Below are positions 26,274-37,085 of a stretch of 64,000 nt of DNA, one piece after another. The stretch is from assembly GCA_964057225.1 (NCBI GenBank), contig OZ059900.1:16569638-16633637 (forward strand), written 5' to 3'. How positions within the stretch are numbered: the first letter of the stretch is position 1; every line of letters starts with the position of its first letter. The DNA comes from Auanema rhodensis. Taxonomy: Eukaryota > Nematoda > Chromadorea > Rhabditida > Rhabditidae. A model generated the notes under the pieces. That model saw only the letters and a program-made list of their open reading frames with translations, was not told where the DNA came from and searched no databases. The translations under genes and the position numbers were made by a program.

Positions 26274-28122
26274 AAACATTTGAATGACAGTTTTATTACA
26301 ATACGACTTAGTTTACTCAATCATACCAATCTTCATGAACACGGACTGTTTGTGTAATAGATAATAGCAATAATAGTTTCGTTTCTGTTTTTAATTAACT
26401 TTCCTGTACGCGAGTTATAATATTTAGAACGTGATTCCTTGATTATGAAAAATTTTTAGAGCCTGCACTGATAATATAACTGGAAACAGGCAGTACGCGA
26501 TACGCAAATATTTGAATGACAGCTTTATTACAATACGACTTAGTTTACTCAATTATATCAAGCTTCATGAACACGGACTGCTTGTGTAATATATAATAGC
26601 AATAATAGTTTCGTTTCTGTTTTTAATTAACTTTCCTGTACGCGAGTTATAATATTTAGAACGTGATTCCTTGATTATGAAAAACTTTCAGAGCCTGCAC
26701 TGATAATATAATTGGAAACAGGCAGTACGCAATACGCAAACATTTGAATGACAGCTTTATTACAATACGACTTAGTTTACTCAATTATATCAAGCTTCAT
26801 GAACACGGACTGCTTGTGTAATATATAATAGCAATAATAGTTTCGTTTCTGTTTTTAATTAACTTTCCTGTACGCGAGTTATAATATTTAGAACGTGATT
26901 CCTTGATTATGAAAAACTTTCAGAGCCTGCACTGATAATATAATTGGAAACAGGCAGTACGCAATACGCAAACATTTGAATGACAGCTTTATTACAATAC
27001 GACTTAGTTTACTCAATCATACCAATCTTCATGAACACGGACTGTTTGTGTAATAGATAATAGCAATAATAGTTTCGTTTCTGTTTTTAATTAACTTACC
27101 TGTACGCGAGTTATAATATTTAGAACGCGATTCCTTGATAATGAAAAACTTTCAGAGCCTGCACTGATAATATAATTGGAAACAGGCAGTACGCAATACG
27201 CAAACATTTGAATGACAGCTTTATTACAATACGACTTAGTTTACTCAATTATACCAAGCTTCATGAACACGGACTGCTTGTGCAATAGATGATAGCAAGG
27301 ATAGTTTCGTTTCTTTTTTTAATTAACTTTCCAGTACGCGAGTTATAATATTTAGAACGCGATTCCTTGATAATGAAAAACTTTCAGAGCCTGCACTGAT
27401 AATATAATTGGAAACAGGCAGTACGCAATACGCAAACATTTGAATGACAGCTTTATTACAATACGACTTAGTTTACTCAATCATATCAAGCTTCATGAAC
27501 ACGGACTGTTTGTGCAATAGATGATAGCAAGGATAGTTTCGTTTCTTTTTTTAATTAACTTTCCAGTACGCGAGTTATAATATTTAGAACGCGATTCCTT
27601 GATAATGAAAAACTTTCAGAGCCTGCACTGATAATATAATTGGAAACAGGCAGTACGCAATACGCAAACATTTGAATGACAGCTTTATTACAATACGACT
27701 TAGTTTACTCAATCATACCAATCTTCATGAACACGGACTGTTTGTGTAATAGATAATAGCAATAATAGTTTCGTTTCTGTTTTTAATTAACTTTCCTGTA
27801 CGCGAGTTATAATATTTAGAACGTGATTCCTTGATTATGAAAAATTTTTAGTGCCTGCACTGATAATATAACTGGAAACAGGCAGTACGCGATACGCAAA
27901 TATTTGAATGACAGCTTTATTACAATACGACTTAGCTTACTCAATCATATCAAGCTTCATGAACAGGGACTGTTTGTGTAATAGATGATAGCAATGATAG
28001 TTTTGTTTCTTTTTTTAATTAACTTTCCAGTACGCGAGTTATCATATTTAGAACGCGATTGCTTCATAATGAAAAATGTTTAGAGCCTGCACTGATAATA
28101 TAACTGGCAACAGGCAATACGC

Positions 28123-29058
28123 AAACATTTGAATGACAGCTTTATTACAATACGACTTAGTTTACTCAATTATATCAAGCTTCATGAACACGGACTGTTT
28201 GTGTAATAGATAATAGCAATAATAGTTTCGTTTCTGTTTTTAATTAACTTTCCTGTACGCGAGTTATAATATTTAGAACGTGATTCCTTGATTATAAAAA
28301 CTTTCAGAGCCTGCACTGATAATATAATTGGAAACAGGCAGTACGCAATACGCAAATATTTGAATGACAGCTTTATTACAATACGACTTCGTTGACTTAG
28401 TTTACTCAATTATATCAAGCTTCATGAACAGGGACTGTTTGTGTAATAGATAATAGCAATAATAGTTTCGTTTCTGTTTTTAATTAACTTTCCTGTACGC
28501 GAGTTATAATATTTAGAACGTGATTCCTTGATTATAAAAACTTTCAGAGCCTGCACTGATAATATAATTGGAAACAGGCAGTACGCAATACGCAAACATT
28601 TGAATGACAGCTTTATTACAATACGACTTAGTTTACTCAATCATACCAATCTTCATGAACACGGACTGTTTGTGTAATAGATAATAGCAATAATAGTTTC
28701 GTTTCTGTTTTTAATTAACTTTCCTGTACGCGAGTTATAATATTTAGAACGTGATTCCTTGATTATAAAAACTTTCAGAGCCTGCACTGATAATATAATT
28801 GGAAACAGGCAGTACGCAATACGCAAATATTTGAATGACAGCTTTATTACAATACGACTTCGTTGACTTAGTTTACTCAATTATATCAAGCTTCATGAAC
28901 AGGGACTGTTTGTGTAATAGATGATAGCAATGATAGTTTTGTTTCTTTTTTTAATTAACTTTCCAGTACGCGAGTTATCATATTTAGAACGCGATTGCTT
29001 CATAATGAAAAATGTTTAGAGCCTGCACTGATAATATAACTGGCAACAGGCAATACGC
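28123..29058. repeat. Third block of the 471-bp dimer repeat (about two dimers)
   Basis: Units start at 28123, 28354, 28594, 28825 and 29059, giving 231, 240, 231 and 234 bp. It matches the dimer blocks at 12,393 and 23,946 but is one 471-bp dimer shorter. The following sequence to about 29,900 matches the sequence after 25,174 with an offset of 3,706 bp, apart from a private CCTTAATTATG near 29,455. The preceding unit has AGTGCCTGC, matching the units near 10,970 and 22,523. Confidence 0.8.
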
Positions 29059-30429
29059 AAACATTTGAATGACAGCTTTATTACAATACGACTTAGTTTA
29101 CTCAATCATACCAATCTTCATGAACACGGACTGTTTGTGTAATAGATAATAGCAATAATAGTTTCGTTTCTGTTTTTAATTAACTTTCCTGTACGCGAGT
29201 TATAATATTTAGAACGTGATTCCTTGATTATGAAAAATTTTTAGAGCCTGCACTGATAATATAACTGGAAACAGGCAGTACGCGATACGCAAATATTTGA
29301 ATGACAGCTTTATTACAATACGACTTAGTTTACTCAATTATATCAAGCTTCATGAACACGGACTGCTTGTGTAATATATAATAGCAATAATAGTTTCGTT
29401 TCTGTTTTTAATTAACTTTCCTGTACGCGAGTTATAATATTTAGAACGTGATTCCTTAATTATGAAAAACTTTCAGAGCCTGCACTGATAATATAATTGG
29501 AAACAGGCAGTACGCAATACGCAAACATTTGAATGACAGCTTTATTACAATACGACTTAGTTTACTCAATTATATCAAGCTTCATGAACACGGACTGCTT
29601 GTGTAATATATAATAGCAATAATAGTTTCGTTTCTGTTTTTAATTAACTTTCCTGTACGCGAGTTATAATATTTAGAACGTGATTCCTTGATTATGAAAA
29701 ACTTTCAGAGCCTGCACTGATAATATAATTGGAAACAGGCAGTACGCAATACGCAAACATTTGAATGACAGCTTTATTACAATACGACTTAGTTTACTCA
29801 ATCATACCAATCTTCATGAACACGGACTGTTTGTGTAATAGATAATAGCAATAATAGTTTCGTTTCTGTTTTTAATTAACTTTCCTGTACGCGAGTTATA
29901 ATATTTAGAACGTGATTCCTTGATTATGAAAAAATTTTTAGAGCCTGCACTGATAATATAACTGGAAACAGGCAGTACGCGATACGCAAATATTTGAATG
30001 ACAGCTTTAGTACAATACGACTTAGCTTACTCAATCATATCAAGCTTCATGAACAGGGACTGTTTGTGTAATAGATGATAGCAATGATAGTTTCGTTTCT
30101 TTTTTTAATTAACTTTCCAGTACGCGAGTTATCATATTTAGAACGCGATTGCTTCATAATGAAAAATGTTTAGAGCCTGCACTGATAATATAACTGGCAA
30201 CAGGCAATACGCAAACATTTGAATGACAGCTTTATTACAATACGACTTAGTTTACTCAATCATACCAATCTTCATGAACACGGACTGTTTGTGTAATAGA
30301 TAATAGCAATAATAGTTTCGTTTCTGTTTTTAATTAACTTTCCTGTACGCGAGTTATAATATTTAGAACGTGATTCCTTGATTATGAAAAAATTTTTAGA
30401 GCCTGCACTGATAATATAACTGGAAACAG

Positions 30430-31650
30430 GCAGTACGCGATACGCAAATATTTGAATGACAGCTTTAATACAATACGACTTAGCTTACTCAATCATATCA
30501 AGCTTCATGAACAGGGACTGTTTGTGTAATAGATGATAGCAATGATAGTTTCGTTTCTTTTTTTAATTAACTTTCCAGTACGCGAGTTATCATATTTAGA
30601 ACGCGATTGCTTCATAATGAAAAATGTTTAGAGCCTGCACTGATAATATAACTGGCAACAGGCAATACGCAAACATTTGAATGACAGTTTTATTACAATA
30701 CGACTTAGTTTACTCAATCATACCAATCTTCATGAACACGGACTGTTTGTGTAATAGATAATAGCAATAATAGTTTCGTTTCTGTTTTTAATTAACTTTC
30801 CTGTACGCGAGTTATAATATTTAGAACGTGATTCCTTGATTATGAAAAATTTTTAGAGCCTGCACTGATAATATAACTGGAAACAGGCAGTACGCGATAC
30901 GCAAATATTTGAATGACAGCTTTAATACAATACGACTTAGCTTACTCAATCATATCAAGCTTCATGAACAGGGACTGCTTGTGTAATAGATGATAGCAAT
31001 GATAGTTTCGTTTCTTTTTTTAATTAACTTTCCAGTACGCGAGTTATCATATTTAGAACGCGATTGCTTCATAATGAAAAATGTTTAGAGCCTGCACTGA
31101 TAATATAACTGGCAACAGGCAATACGCAAACATTTGAATGACAGCTTTATTACAATACGACTTAGTTTACTCAATAATATCAAGCTTCATGAACACGGAC
31201 TGTTTGTGCAATAGATGATAGCAAGGATAGTTTCGTTTCTTTTTTTAATTAACTTTCCAGTACGCGAGTTATAATATTTAGAACGCGATTCCTTGATAAT
31301 GAAAAACTTTCAGAGCCTGCACTGATAATATAATTGGAAACAGGCAGTACGCAATACGCAAACATTTGAATGACAGCTTTATTACAATACGACTTAGTTT
31401 ACTCAATTATATCAAGCTTCATGAACACGGACTGCTTGTGCAATAGATGATAGCAAGGATAGTTTCGTTTCTTTTTTTAATTAACTTTCCAGTACGCGAG
31501 TTATAATATTTAGAACGCGATTCCTTGATAATGAAAAACTTTCAGAGCCTGCACTGATAATATAATTGGAAACAGGCAGTACGCAATACGCAAACATTTG
31601 AATGACAGCTTTATTACAATACGACTTAGTTTACTCAATCATAACAATCT
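30430..31650. repeat. ~1.2-kb satellite A segment repeated at 35,014-36,234
   Basis: The order of an A2 unit with CTTTAATACAATACG, a CATACCAATC A1 unit, another A2 unit and two A3 units recurs with an offset of 4,584 bp. Anchors are CTTTAATAC at about 30,465/35,049, TTCATGAACAGGGACTGC at 30961/35545, and TGTTTGTGCAATAG at 31201/35785. Differences include TCAATAATATC near 31,171 against TCAATCATATC. The edges were judged from a handful of diagnostic bases and may be off by part of a unit. Confidence 0.65.
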
Positions 31651-32261
31651 TCATGAACACGGACTGTTTGTGTAATAGATAATAGCAATAATAGTTTCGT
31701 TTCTGTTTTTAATTAACTTTCCTGTACGCGAGTTATAATATTTAGAACGTGATTCCTTGATTATGAAAAATTTTTAGTGCCTGCACTGATAATATAACTG
31801 GAAACAGGCAGTACGCGATACGCAAATATTTGAATGACAGCTTTATTACAATACGACTTAGCTTACTCAATCATATCAAGCTTCATGAACAGGGACTGTT
31901 TGTGTAATAGATGATAGCAATGATAGTTTTGTTTCTTTTTTTAATTAACTTTCCAGTACGCGAGTTATCATATTTAGAACGCGATTGCTTCATAATGAAA
32001 AATGTTTAGAGCCTGCACTGATAATATAACTGGCAACAGGCAATACGCAAACATTTGAATGACAGCTTTATTACAATACGACTTAGTTTACTCAATTATA
32101 TCAAGCTTCATGAACACGGACTGCTTGTGCAATAGATGATAGCAATGATAGTTTTGTTTCTTTTTTTAATTAACTTTCCAGTACGCGAGTTATAATATTT
32201 AGAACGCGATTCCTTCATAATGAAAAATTTTTAGAGCCTGCACTGATAATATAACTGGAAA

Positions 32262-33420
32262 CAGGCAATACTAAAACATTTGAATGACAGCTTTATTACA
32301 ATACGACTTAGTTTACTCAATTATATCAAGCTTCATGAACACGGACTGCTTGTGCAATAGATGATAGCAAGGATAGTTTCGTTTCTTTTTTTAATTAACT
32401 TTCCAGTACGCGAGTTATAATATTAAGAACGCGATTCCTTGATAATGAAAAACTTTCAGAGCCTGCACTGATAATATAACTGGAAACAGGCAGTACGCAA
32501 TACGCAAATATTTGAATGACAGCTTTAATACAATACGACTTAGCTTACTCAATCATATCAAGCTTCATGAACAGGGACTGCTTGTGTAATAGATGATAGC
32601 AATGATAGTTTCGTTTCTTTTTTTAATTAACTTTCCAGTACGCGAGTTATCATATTTAGAACGCGATTGCTTCATAATGAAAAATGTTTAGAGCCTGCAC
32701 TGATAATATAACTGGCAACAGGCAATACGCAAACATTTGAATGACAGCTTTATTACAATACGACTTAGTTTACTCAATCATATCAAGCTTCATGAACACG
32801 GACTGTTTGTGTAATAGATAATAGCAATAATAGTTTCGTTTCTGTTTTTAATTAACTTTCCTGTACGCGAGTTATAATATTTAGAACGTGATTCCTTGAT
32901 TATGAAAAATTTTTAGAGCCTGCACTGATAATATAACTGGAAACAGGCAGTACGCGATACGCAAATATTTGAATGACAGCTTTATTACAATACGACTTAG
33001 CTTACTCAATCATATCAAGCTTCATGAACAGGGACTGTTTGTGTAATAGATGATAGCAATGATAGTTTTGTTTCTTTTTTTAATTAACTTTCCAGTACGC
33101 GAGTTATCATATTTAGAACGCGATTGCTTCATAATGAAAAATGTTTAGAGCCTGCACTGATAATATAACTGGAAACAGGCAATACTAAAACATTTCAATG
33201 ACAGCTTTATTACAATAGGACTTAGTTTACTCAATCATACCAATCTTCATGAACACGGACTGTTTGTGTAATAGATGATAGCAATGATAATTTCGTTTCT
33301 TTTTTCAATTAACTTTCCAGTACGCGAGTTATTATATTTAGAACGTGATTCCTTCATAATGAAAAATTTTTAGAGCCTGCACTGATAATATAACTGGAAA
33401 CAGGCAATACTAAAACATTT
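32262..33420. repeat. Cluster of satellite A units with the CAATACTAAAACATTT variant
   Basis: Three unit boundaries read CAATACTAAAACATTT instead of CAATACGCAAACATTT (near 32,267, 33,180 and 33,406). The unit starting near 33,186 is the most diverged seen in satA: CATTTCAATGACAG, CAATAGGACTTAG, GATAATTTCG, TTTTTTCAATTAAC and TTATTATATT. These units lie within 4.5 kb of the satB junction, and I did not find the variant elsewhere. Greater divergence near an array edge is common in satellites. Confidence 0.75.
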
Positions 33421-35711
33421 GAATGACAGCTTTATTACAATACGACTTAGTTTACTCAATTATATCAAGCTTCATGAACACGGACTGCTTGTGTAATAGA
33501 TGATAGCAAGGATAGTTTCGTTTCTTTTTTTAATTAACTTTCCAGTACGCGAGTTATAATATTTAGAACGCGATTCCTTGATAATGAAAAACTTTCAGAG
33601 CCTGCACTGATAATATAATTGGAAACAGGCAGTACGCAATACGCAAACATTTGAATGACAGCTTTATTACAATACGACTTAGTTTACTCAATCATATCAA
33701 GCTTCATGAACACGGACTGTTTGTGCAATAGATGATAGCAAGGATAGTTTCGTTTCTTTTTTTAATTAACTTTCCAGTACGCGAGTTATAATATTTAGAA
33801 CGCGATTCCTTGATAATGAAAAACTTTCAGAGCCTGCACTGATAATATAATTGGAAACAGGCAGTACGCAATACGCAAACATTTGAATGACAGCTTTATT
33901 ACAATACGACTTAGTTTACTCAATCATACCAATCTTCATGAACACGGACTGTTTGTGTAATAGATAATAGCAATAATAGTTTCGTTTCTGGTTTTAATTA
34001 ACTTTCCTGTACGCGAGTTATAATATTTAGAACGTGATTCCTTGATTATGAAAAATTTTTAGAGCCTGCACTGATAATATAACTGGAAACAGGCAGTACG
34101 CGATACGCAAATATTTGAATGACAGCTTTATTACAATACGACTTAGTTTACTCAATTATATCAAGCTTCATGAACACGGACTGCTTGTGTAATATATAAT
34201 AGCAATAATAGTTTCGTTTCTGTTTTTAATTAACTTTCCTGTACGCGAGTTATAATATTTAGAACGTGATTCCTTGATTATGAAAAACTTTCAGAGCCTG
34301 CACTGATAATATAATTGGAAACAGGCAGTACGCAATACGCAAACATTTGAATGACAGCTTTAATACAATACGACTTAGCTTACTCAATCATATCAAGCTT
34401 CATGAACAGGGACTGTTTGTGTAATAGATGATAGCAATGATAGTTTTGTTTCTTTTTTTAATTAACTTTCCAGTACGCGAGTTATCATATTTAGAACGCG
34501 ATTGCTTCATAATGAAAAATGTTTAGAGCCTGCACTGATAATATAACTGGCAACAGGCAATACGCAAACATTTGAATGACAGCTTTATTACAATACGACT
34601 TAGTTTACTCAATCATACCAATCTTCATGAACACGGACTGTTTGTGTAATAGATAATAGCAATAATAGTTTCGTTTCTGTTTTTAATTAACTTTCCTGTA
34701 CGCGAGTTATAATATTTAGAACGTGATTCCTTGATTATGAAAAACTTTCAGAGCCTGCACTGATAATAAAATTGGAAACAGGCAGTACGCAATACGCAAA
34801 CATTTGAATGACAGCTTTATTACAATACGACTTAGTTTACTTAATTATATCAAGCTTCATGAACACGGACTGCTTGTGTAATATATAATAGCAATAATAG
34901 TTTCGTTTCTGTTTTTAATTAACTTTCCTGTACGCGAGTTATAATATTTAGAACGTGATTCCTTGATTATGAAAAATTTTTAGAGCCTGCACTGATAATA
35001 TAACTGGAAACAGGCAGTACGCGATACGCAAATATTTGAATGACAGCTTTAATACAATACGACTTAGCTTACTCAATCATATCAAGCTTCATGAACAGGG
35101 ACTGTTTGTGTAATAGATGATAGCAATGATAGTTTCGTTTCTTTTTTTAATTAACTTTCCAGTACGCGAGTTATCATATTTAGAACGCGATTGCTTCATA
35201 ATGAAAAATGTTTAGAGCCTGCACTGATAATATAACTGGCAACAGGCAATACGCAAACATTTGAATGACAGCTTTATTACAATACGACTTAGTTTACTCA
35301 ATCATACCAATCTTCATGAACACGGACTGTTTGTGTAATAGATAATAGCAATAATAGTTTCGTTTCTGTTTTTAATTAACTTTCCTGTACGCGAGTTATA
35401 ATATTTAGAACGTGATTCCTTGATTATGAAAAATTTTTAGAGCCTGCACTGATAATATAACTGGAAACAGGCAGTACGCGATACGCAAATATTTGAATGA
35501 CAGCTTTAATACAATACGACTTAGCTTACTCAATCATATCAAGCTTCATGAACAGGGACTGCTTGTGTAATAGATGATAGCAATGATAGTTTCGTTTCTT
35601 TTTTTAATTAACTTTCCAGTACGCGAGTTATCATATTTAGAACGCGATTGCTTCATAATGAAAAATGTTTAGAGCCTGCACTGATAATATAACTGGCAAC
35701 AGGCAATACGC

Positions 35712-36407
35712 AAACATTTGAATGACAGCTTTATTACAATACGACTTAGTTTACTCAATCATATCAAGCTTCATGAACACGGACTGTTTGTGCAATAGAT
35801 GATAGCAAGGATAGTTTCGTTTCTTTTTTTAATTAACTTTCCAGTACGCGAGTTATAATATTTAGAACGCGATTCCTTGATAATGAAAAACTTTCAGAGC
35901 CTGCACTGATAATATAATTGGAAACAGGCAGTACGCAATACGCAAACATTTGAATGACAGCTTTATTACAATACGACTTAGTTTACTCAATTATATCAAG
36001 CTTCATGAACACGGACTGCTTGTGCAATAGATGATAGCAAGGATAGTTTCGTTTCTTTTTTTAATTAACTTTCCAGTACGCGAGTTATAATATTTAGAAC
36101 GCGATTCCTTGATAATGAAAAACTTTCAGAGCCTGCACTGATAATATAATTGGAAACAGGCAGTACGCAATACGCAAACATTTGAATGACAGCTTTATTA
36201 CAATACGACTTAGTTTACTCAATCATATCAAGCTTCATGAACACGGACTGTTTGTGCAATAGATGATAGCAAGGATAGTTTCGTTTCTTTTTTTAATTAA
36301 CTTTCCAGTACGCGAGTTATAATATTTAGAACGCGATTCCTTGATAATGAAAAACTTTCAGAGCCTGCACTGATAATATAATTGGAAACAGGCAGTACGC
36401 AATACGC
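35712..36407. repeat. A3-type block, three satellite A units
   Basis: Three consecutive 232-bp units begin at 35712, 35944 and 36176. All carry CAATAGATGATAGCAAGGATAG, CCAGTACGC, CGCGATTCCTTGATAATG and ACTTTCAGAG. The first and third have CATATCAAGC and TGTTTGTGC, while the middle has TATATCAAGC and TGCTTGTGC, so the units themselves alternate. This is the longest A3 block and lies closest to the satB junction. Only one full A1 unit and one partial A1 unit separate it from the junction. Confidence 0.8.
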
Positions 36408-36639
36408 AAACATTTGAATGACAGCTTTATTACAATACGACTTAGTTTACTCAATCATACCAATCTTCATGAACACGGACTGTTTGTGTAATAGATAATA
36501 GCAATAATAGTTTCGTTTCTGTTTTTAATTAACTTTCCTGTACGCGAGTTATAATATTTAGAACGTGATTCCTTGATTATGAAAAATTTTTAGAGCCTGC
36601 ACTGATAATATAACTGGAAACAGGCAGTACGCGATACGC

Positions 36640-36758
36640 AAATATTTGAATGACAGCTTTATTACAATACGACTTAGTTTACTCAATTATATCAAGCTTC
36701 ATGAACACGGACTGCTTGTGTAATATATAATAGCAATAATAGTTTCGTTTCTGTTTTT
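36640..36758. repeat. Last, truncated satellite A unit
   Basis: The unit starts normally at AAATATTTGAATGACAGC and keeps the A1 sequence through GTTTCGTTTCTGTTTTT, ending after 119 of 232 bases, just before the TTAATTAA palindrome. No satA sequence follows in this window. Confidence 0.92.
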
Positions 36759-36770
36759 CTCATTTTTCAT
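36759..36770. other. Junction between satellite A and satellite B
   Basis: The 12 bases CTCATTTTTCAT lie between the last recognisable satA base and the first aligned satB base (ACTCATGCAATG at 36,771). They are not satA. The final TTTCAT matches the satB sequence TTTCATGTGTTCAAACTCATGC if 8 bp (GTGTTCAA) are missing, so part may be a worn satB edge. There is no terminal inverted repeat, poly-A tail, target-site duplication or unique sequence, so the two arrays abut almost directly. Confidence is high that the boundary is here, low for the detailed alignment. Confidence 0.85.
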
Positions 36771-36866
36771 ACTCATGCAATGTCAATGAAACCTAGCTCA
36801 AAATTGTTCGTACAACGTCTAGTTCCACTTTCACGACAAAAAAACAAGGGTTAGAAAATTAAGGAA

Positions 36867-36903
36867 ATTAGCATATTCTGAGGGCACGCCCCTTATGGCT
36901 AAT
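36867..36903. repeat. 37-bp imperfect inverted repeat with GC-rich centre (satB unit 1; in every unit)
   Basis: The block opens with ATTAGCATA and closes with TATGGCTAAT, which pair as 6 + 3 bp around one unpaired G. Inside is AGGGCACGCCCCT, which pairs as 4 bp around a CACG loop with one extra C. The TTCTG between the two stems is unpaired. It is the most GC-rich part of an otherwise AT-rich unit. It is present in each satB unit, with only scattered single changes (for example CCCGTTATG near 47,151, TTATGACTAAT at 42,365 and 45,101, and CCCCTCATGG in several units). It could form a cruciform or an RNA hairpin, or be a protein-binding dyad; no function is shown. Confidence 0.7.
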
Positions 36904-36910
36904 ATTGATT

Positions 36911-36920
36911 AAATCGATTT
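36911..36920. repeat. 10-bp palindrome AAATCGATTT (satB unit 1; in every unit)
   Basis: A perfect 10-bp palindrome lies 7 bp after the 37-bp inverted repeat. I saw no variant of it in the satB units I read. A second short palindrome, TCATATGA, follows a few bases later. Such sites may bind dimeric proteins, but no family can be named from this alone. Confidence 0.7.
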
Positions 36921-37068
36921 TTGTTCATATGAGTCGTCAAATGCAACGAATTTCAGCGTGTTACAAACTAAAATGAAGCATTTTACATGCTGAACACTAG
37001 AAAAATACAAAAACACAGTATTTCCCATGAGAAATATTTTATTATGCTGGAAAACCAGTTTTTCGAAA

Positions 37069-37085
37069 TTTCGCTGTAAACAAGG
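37069..37085 (+). promoter_or_regulatory. CENP-B-box-like 17-mer in satellite B (unit 1; in every unit)
   Basis: TTTCGCTGTAAACAAGG aligns without gaps to the mammalian CENP-B box (YTTCGTTGGAARCGGGA). It matches 12 of 17 positions, and 7 of the 9 bases regarded as essential (TTCG, A, then C and the last G of CGGG). The two missing essential bases are the middle GG of CGGG, which read AA here. The site recurs once per 342 bp. I noted only rare changes inside it: GTTCG near 43,226 and 45,962, CAAAG near 50,762, and CAAGT near 63,755. CENP-B-like proteins derive from pogo transposases and have arisen repeatedly, so divergent boxes occur outside mammals. Chance similarity in AT-rich DNA remains possible. 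Confidence 0.4.

Larger units (their letters stand above)
1..36758. repeat. Satellite A array, ~232-bp unit, ~159 head-to-tail copies
   Basis: The whole stretch is one AT-rich tandem repeat in a single orientation. Taking the start of each unit at the motif AAAYATTTGAATGACAGC, the first units begin at 1, 233, 465, 697, 929 and 1161, a period of exactly 232 bp. Later units range from 225 to 240 bp. A hand count of the first unit gives 73 G+C in 232 bases (about 31%). Each unit carries the palindromes TTCATGAA (59-66 in unit 1) and TTAATTAA (118-125), and a short direct repeat TACGC-RA-TACGC near its end. There is no spacer, gene or other element between units. This is a satellite by definition. 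Its chromosomal role cannot be read from the sequence; centromeric or pericentromeric heterochromatin is an inference. I do not recognise the family. The array starts before the window. Confidence 0.97.

Noticed and set aside
5084-28880. Twenty-three minus-strand open frames of 72-75 codons in satA units (for example 5084-5302, 11302-11520, 12452-12679), all nearly identical
   Set aside because: They start at TTG, not ATG, end at the same TGA in each unit, and are open only where a 1-bp deletion (with or without the 9-bp insertion) makes the unit length a multiple of three. The other units, which are the great majority, break the frame. There is no domain, and the differences are simply inherited unit variants.
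1-36758. CENP-B-box-like site in satA (GTTTCGTTTCTG, and TTCGTTGACTTAG in the 9-bp-insertion units)
   Set aside because: TTCG is present but the essential A and CGGG are not at the right spacing, so the match is no better than chance.
36759-36770. Transposon insertion scar at the satA/satB junction
   Set aside because: No terminal repeats, poly-A tract or flanking target-site duplication can be seen in or around the 12 bp.
36849-36857. Telomere-like AGGGTTAG / GGGGTTAG in satB units
   Set aside because: It occurs once per 342-bp unit and is never tandem, so it is a chance match to eight bases and not a telomere repeat.
36979-37001. Helitron-like 3' end: AGCAT/ATGCT hairpin followed by CTAG in satB
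   Set aside because: The stem is only 5 bp, the CTAG is 5 bp from it and is followed by A where a host T is expected, and no matching 5' TC end or helicase is present.
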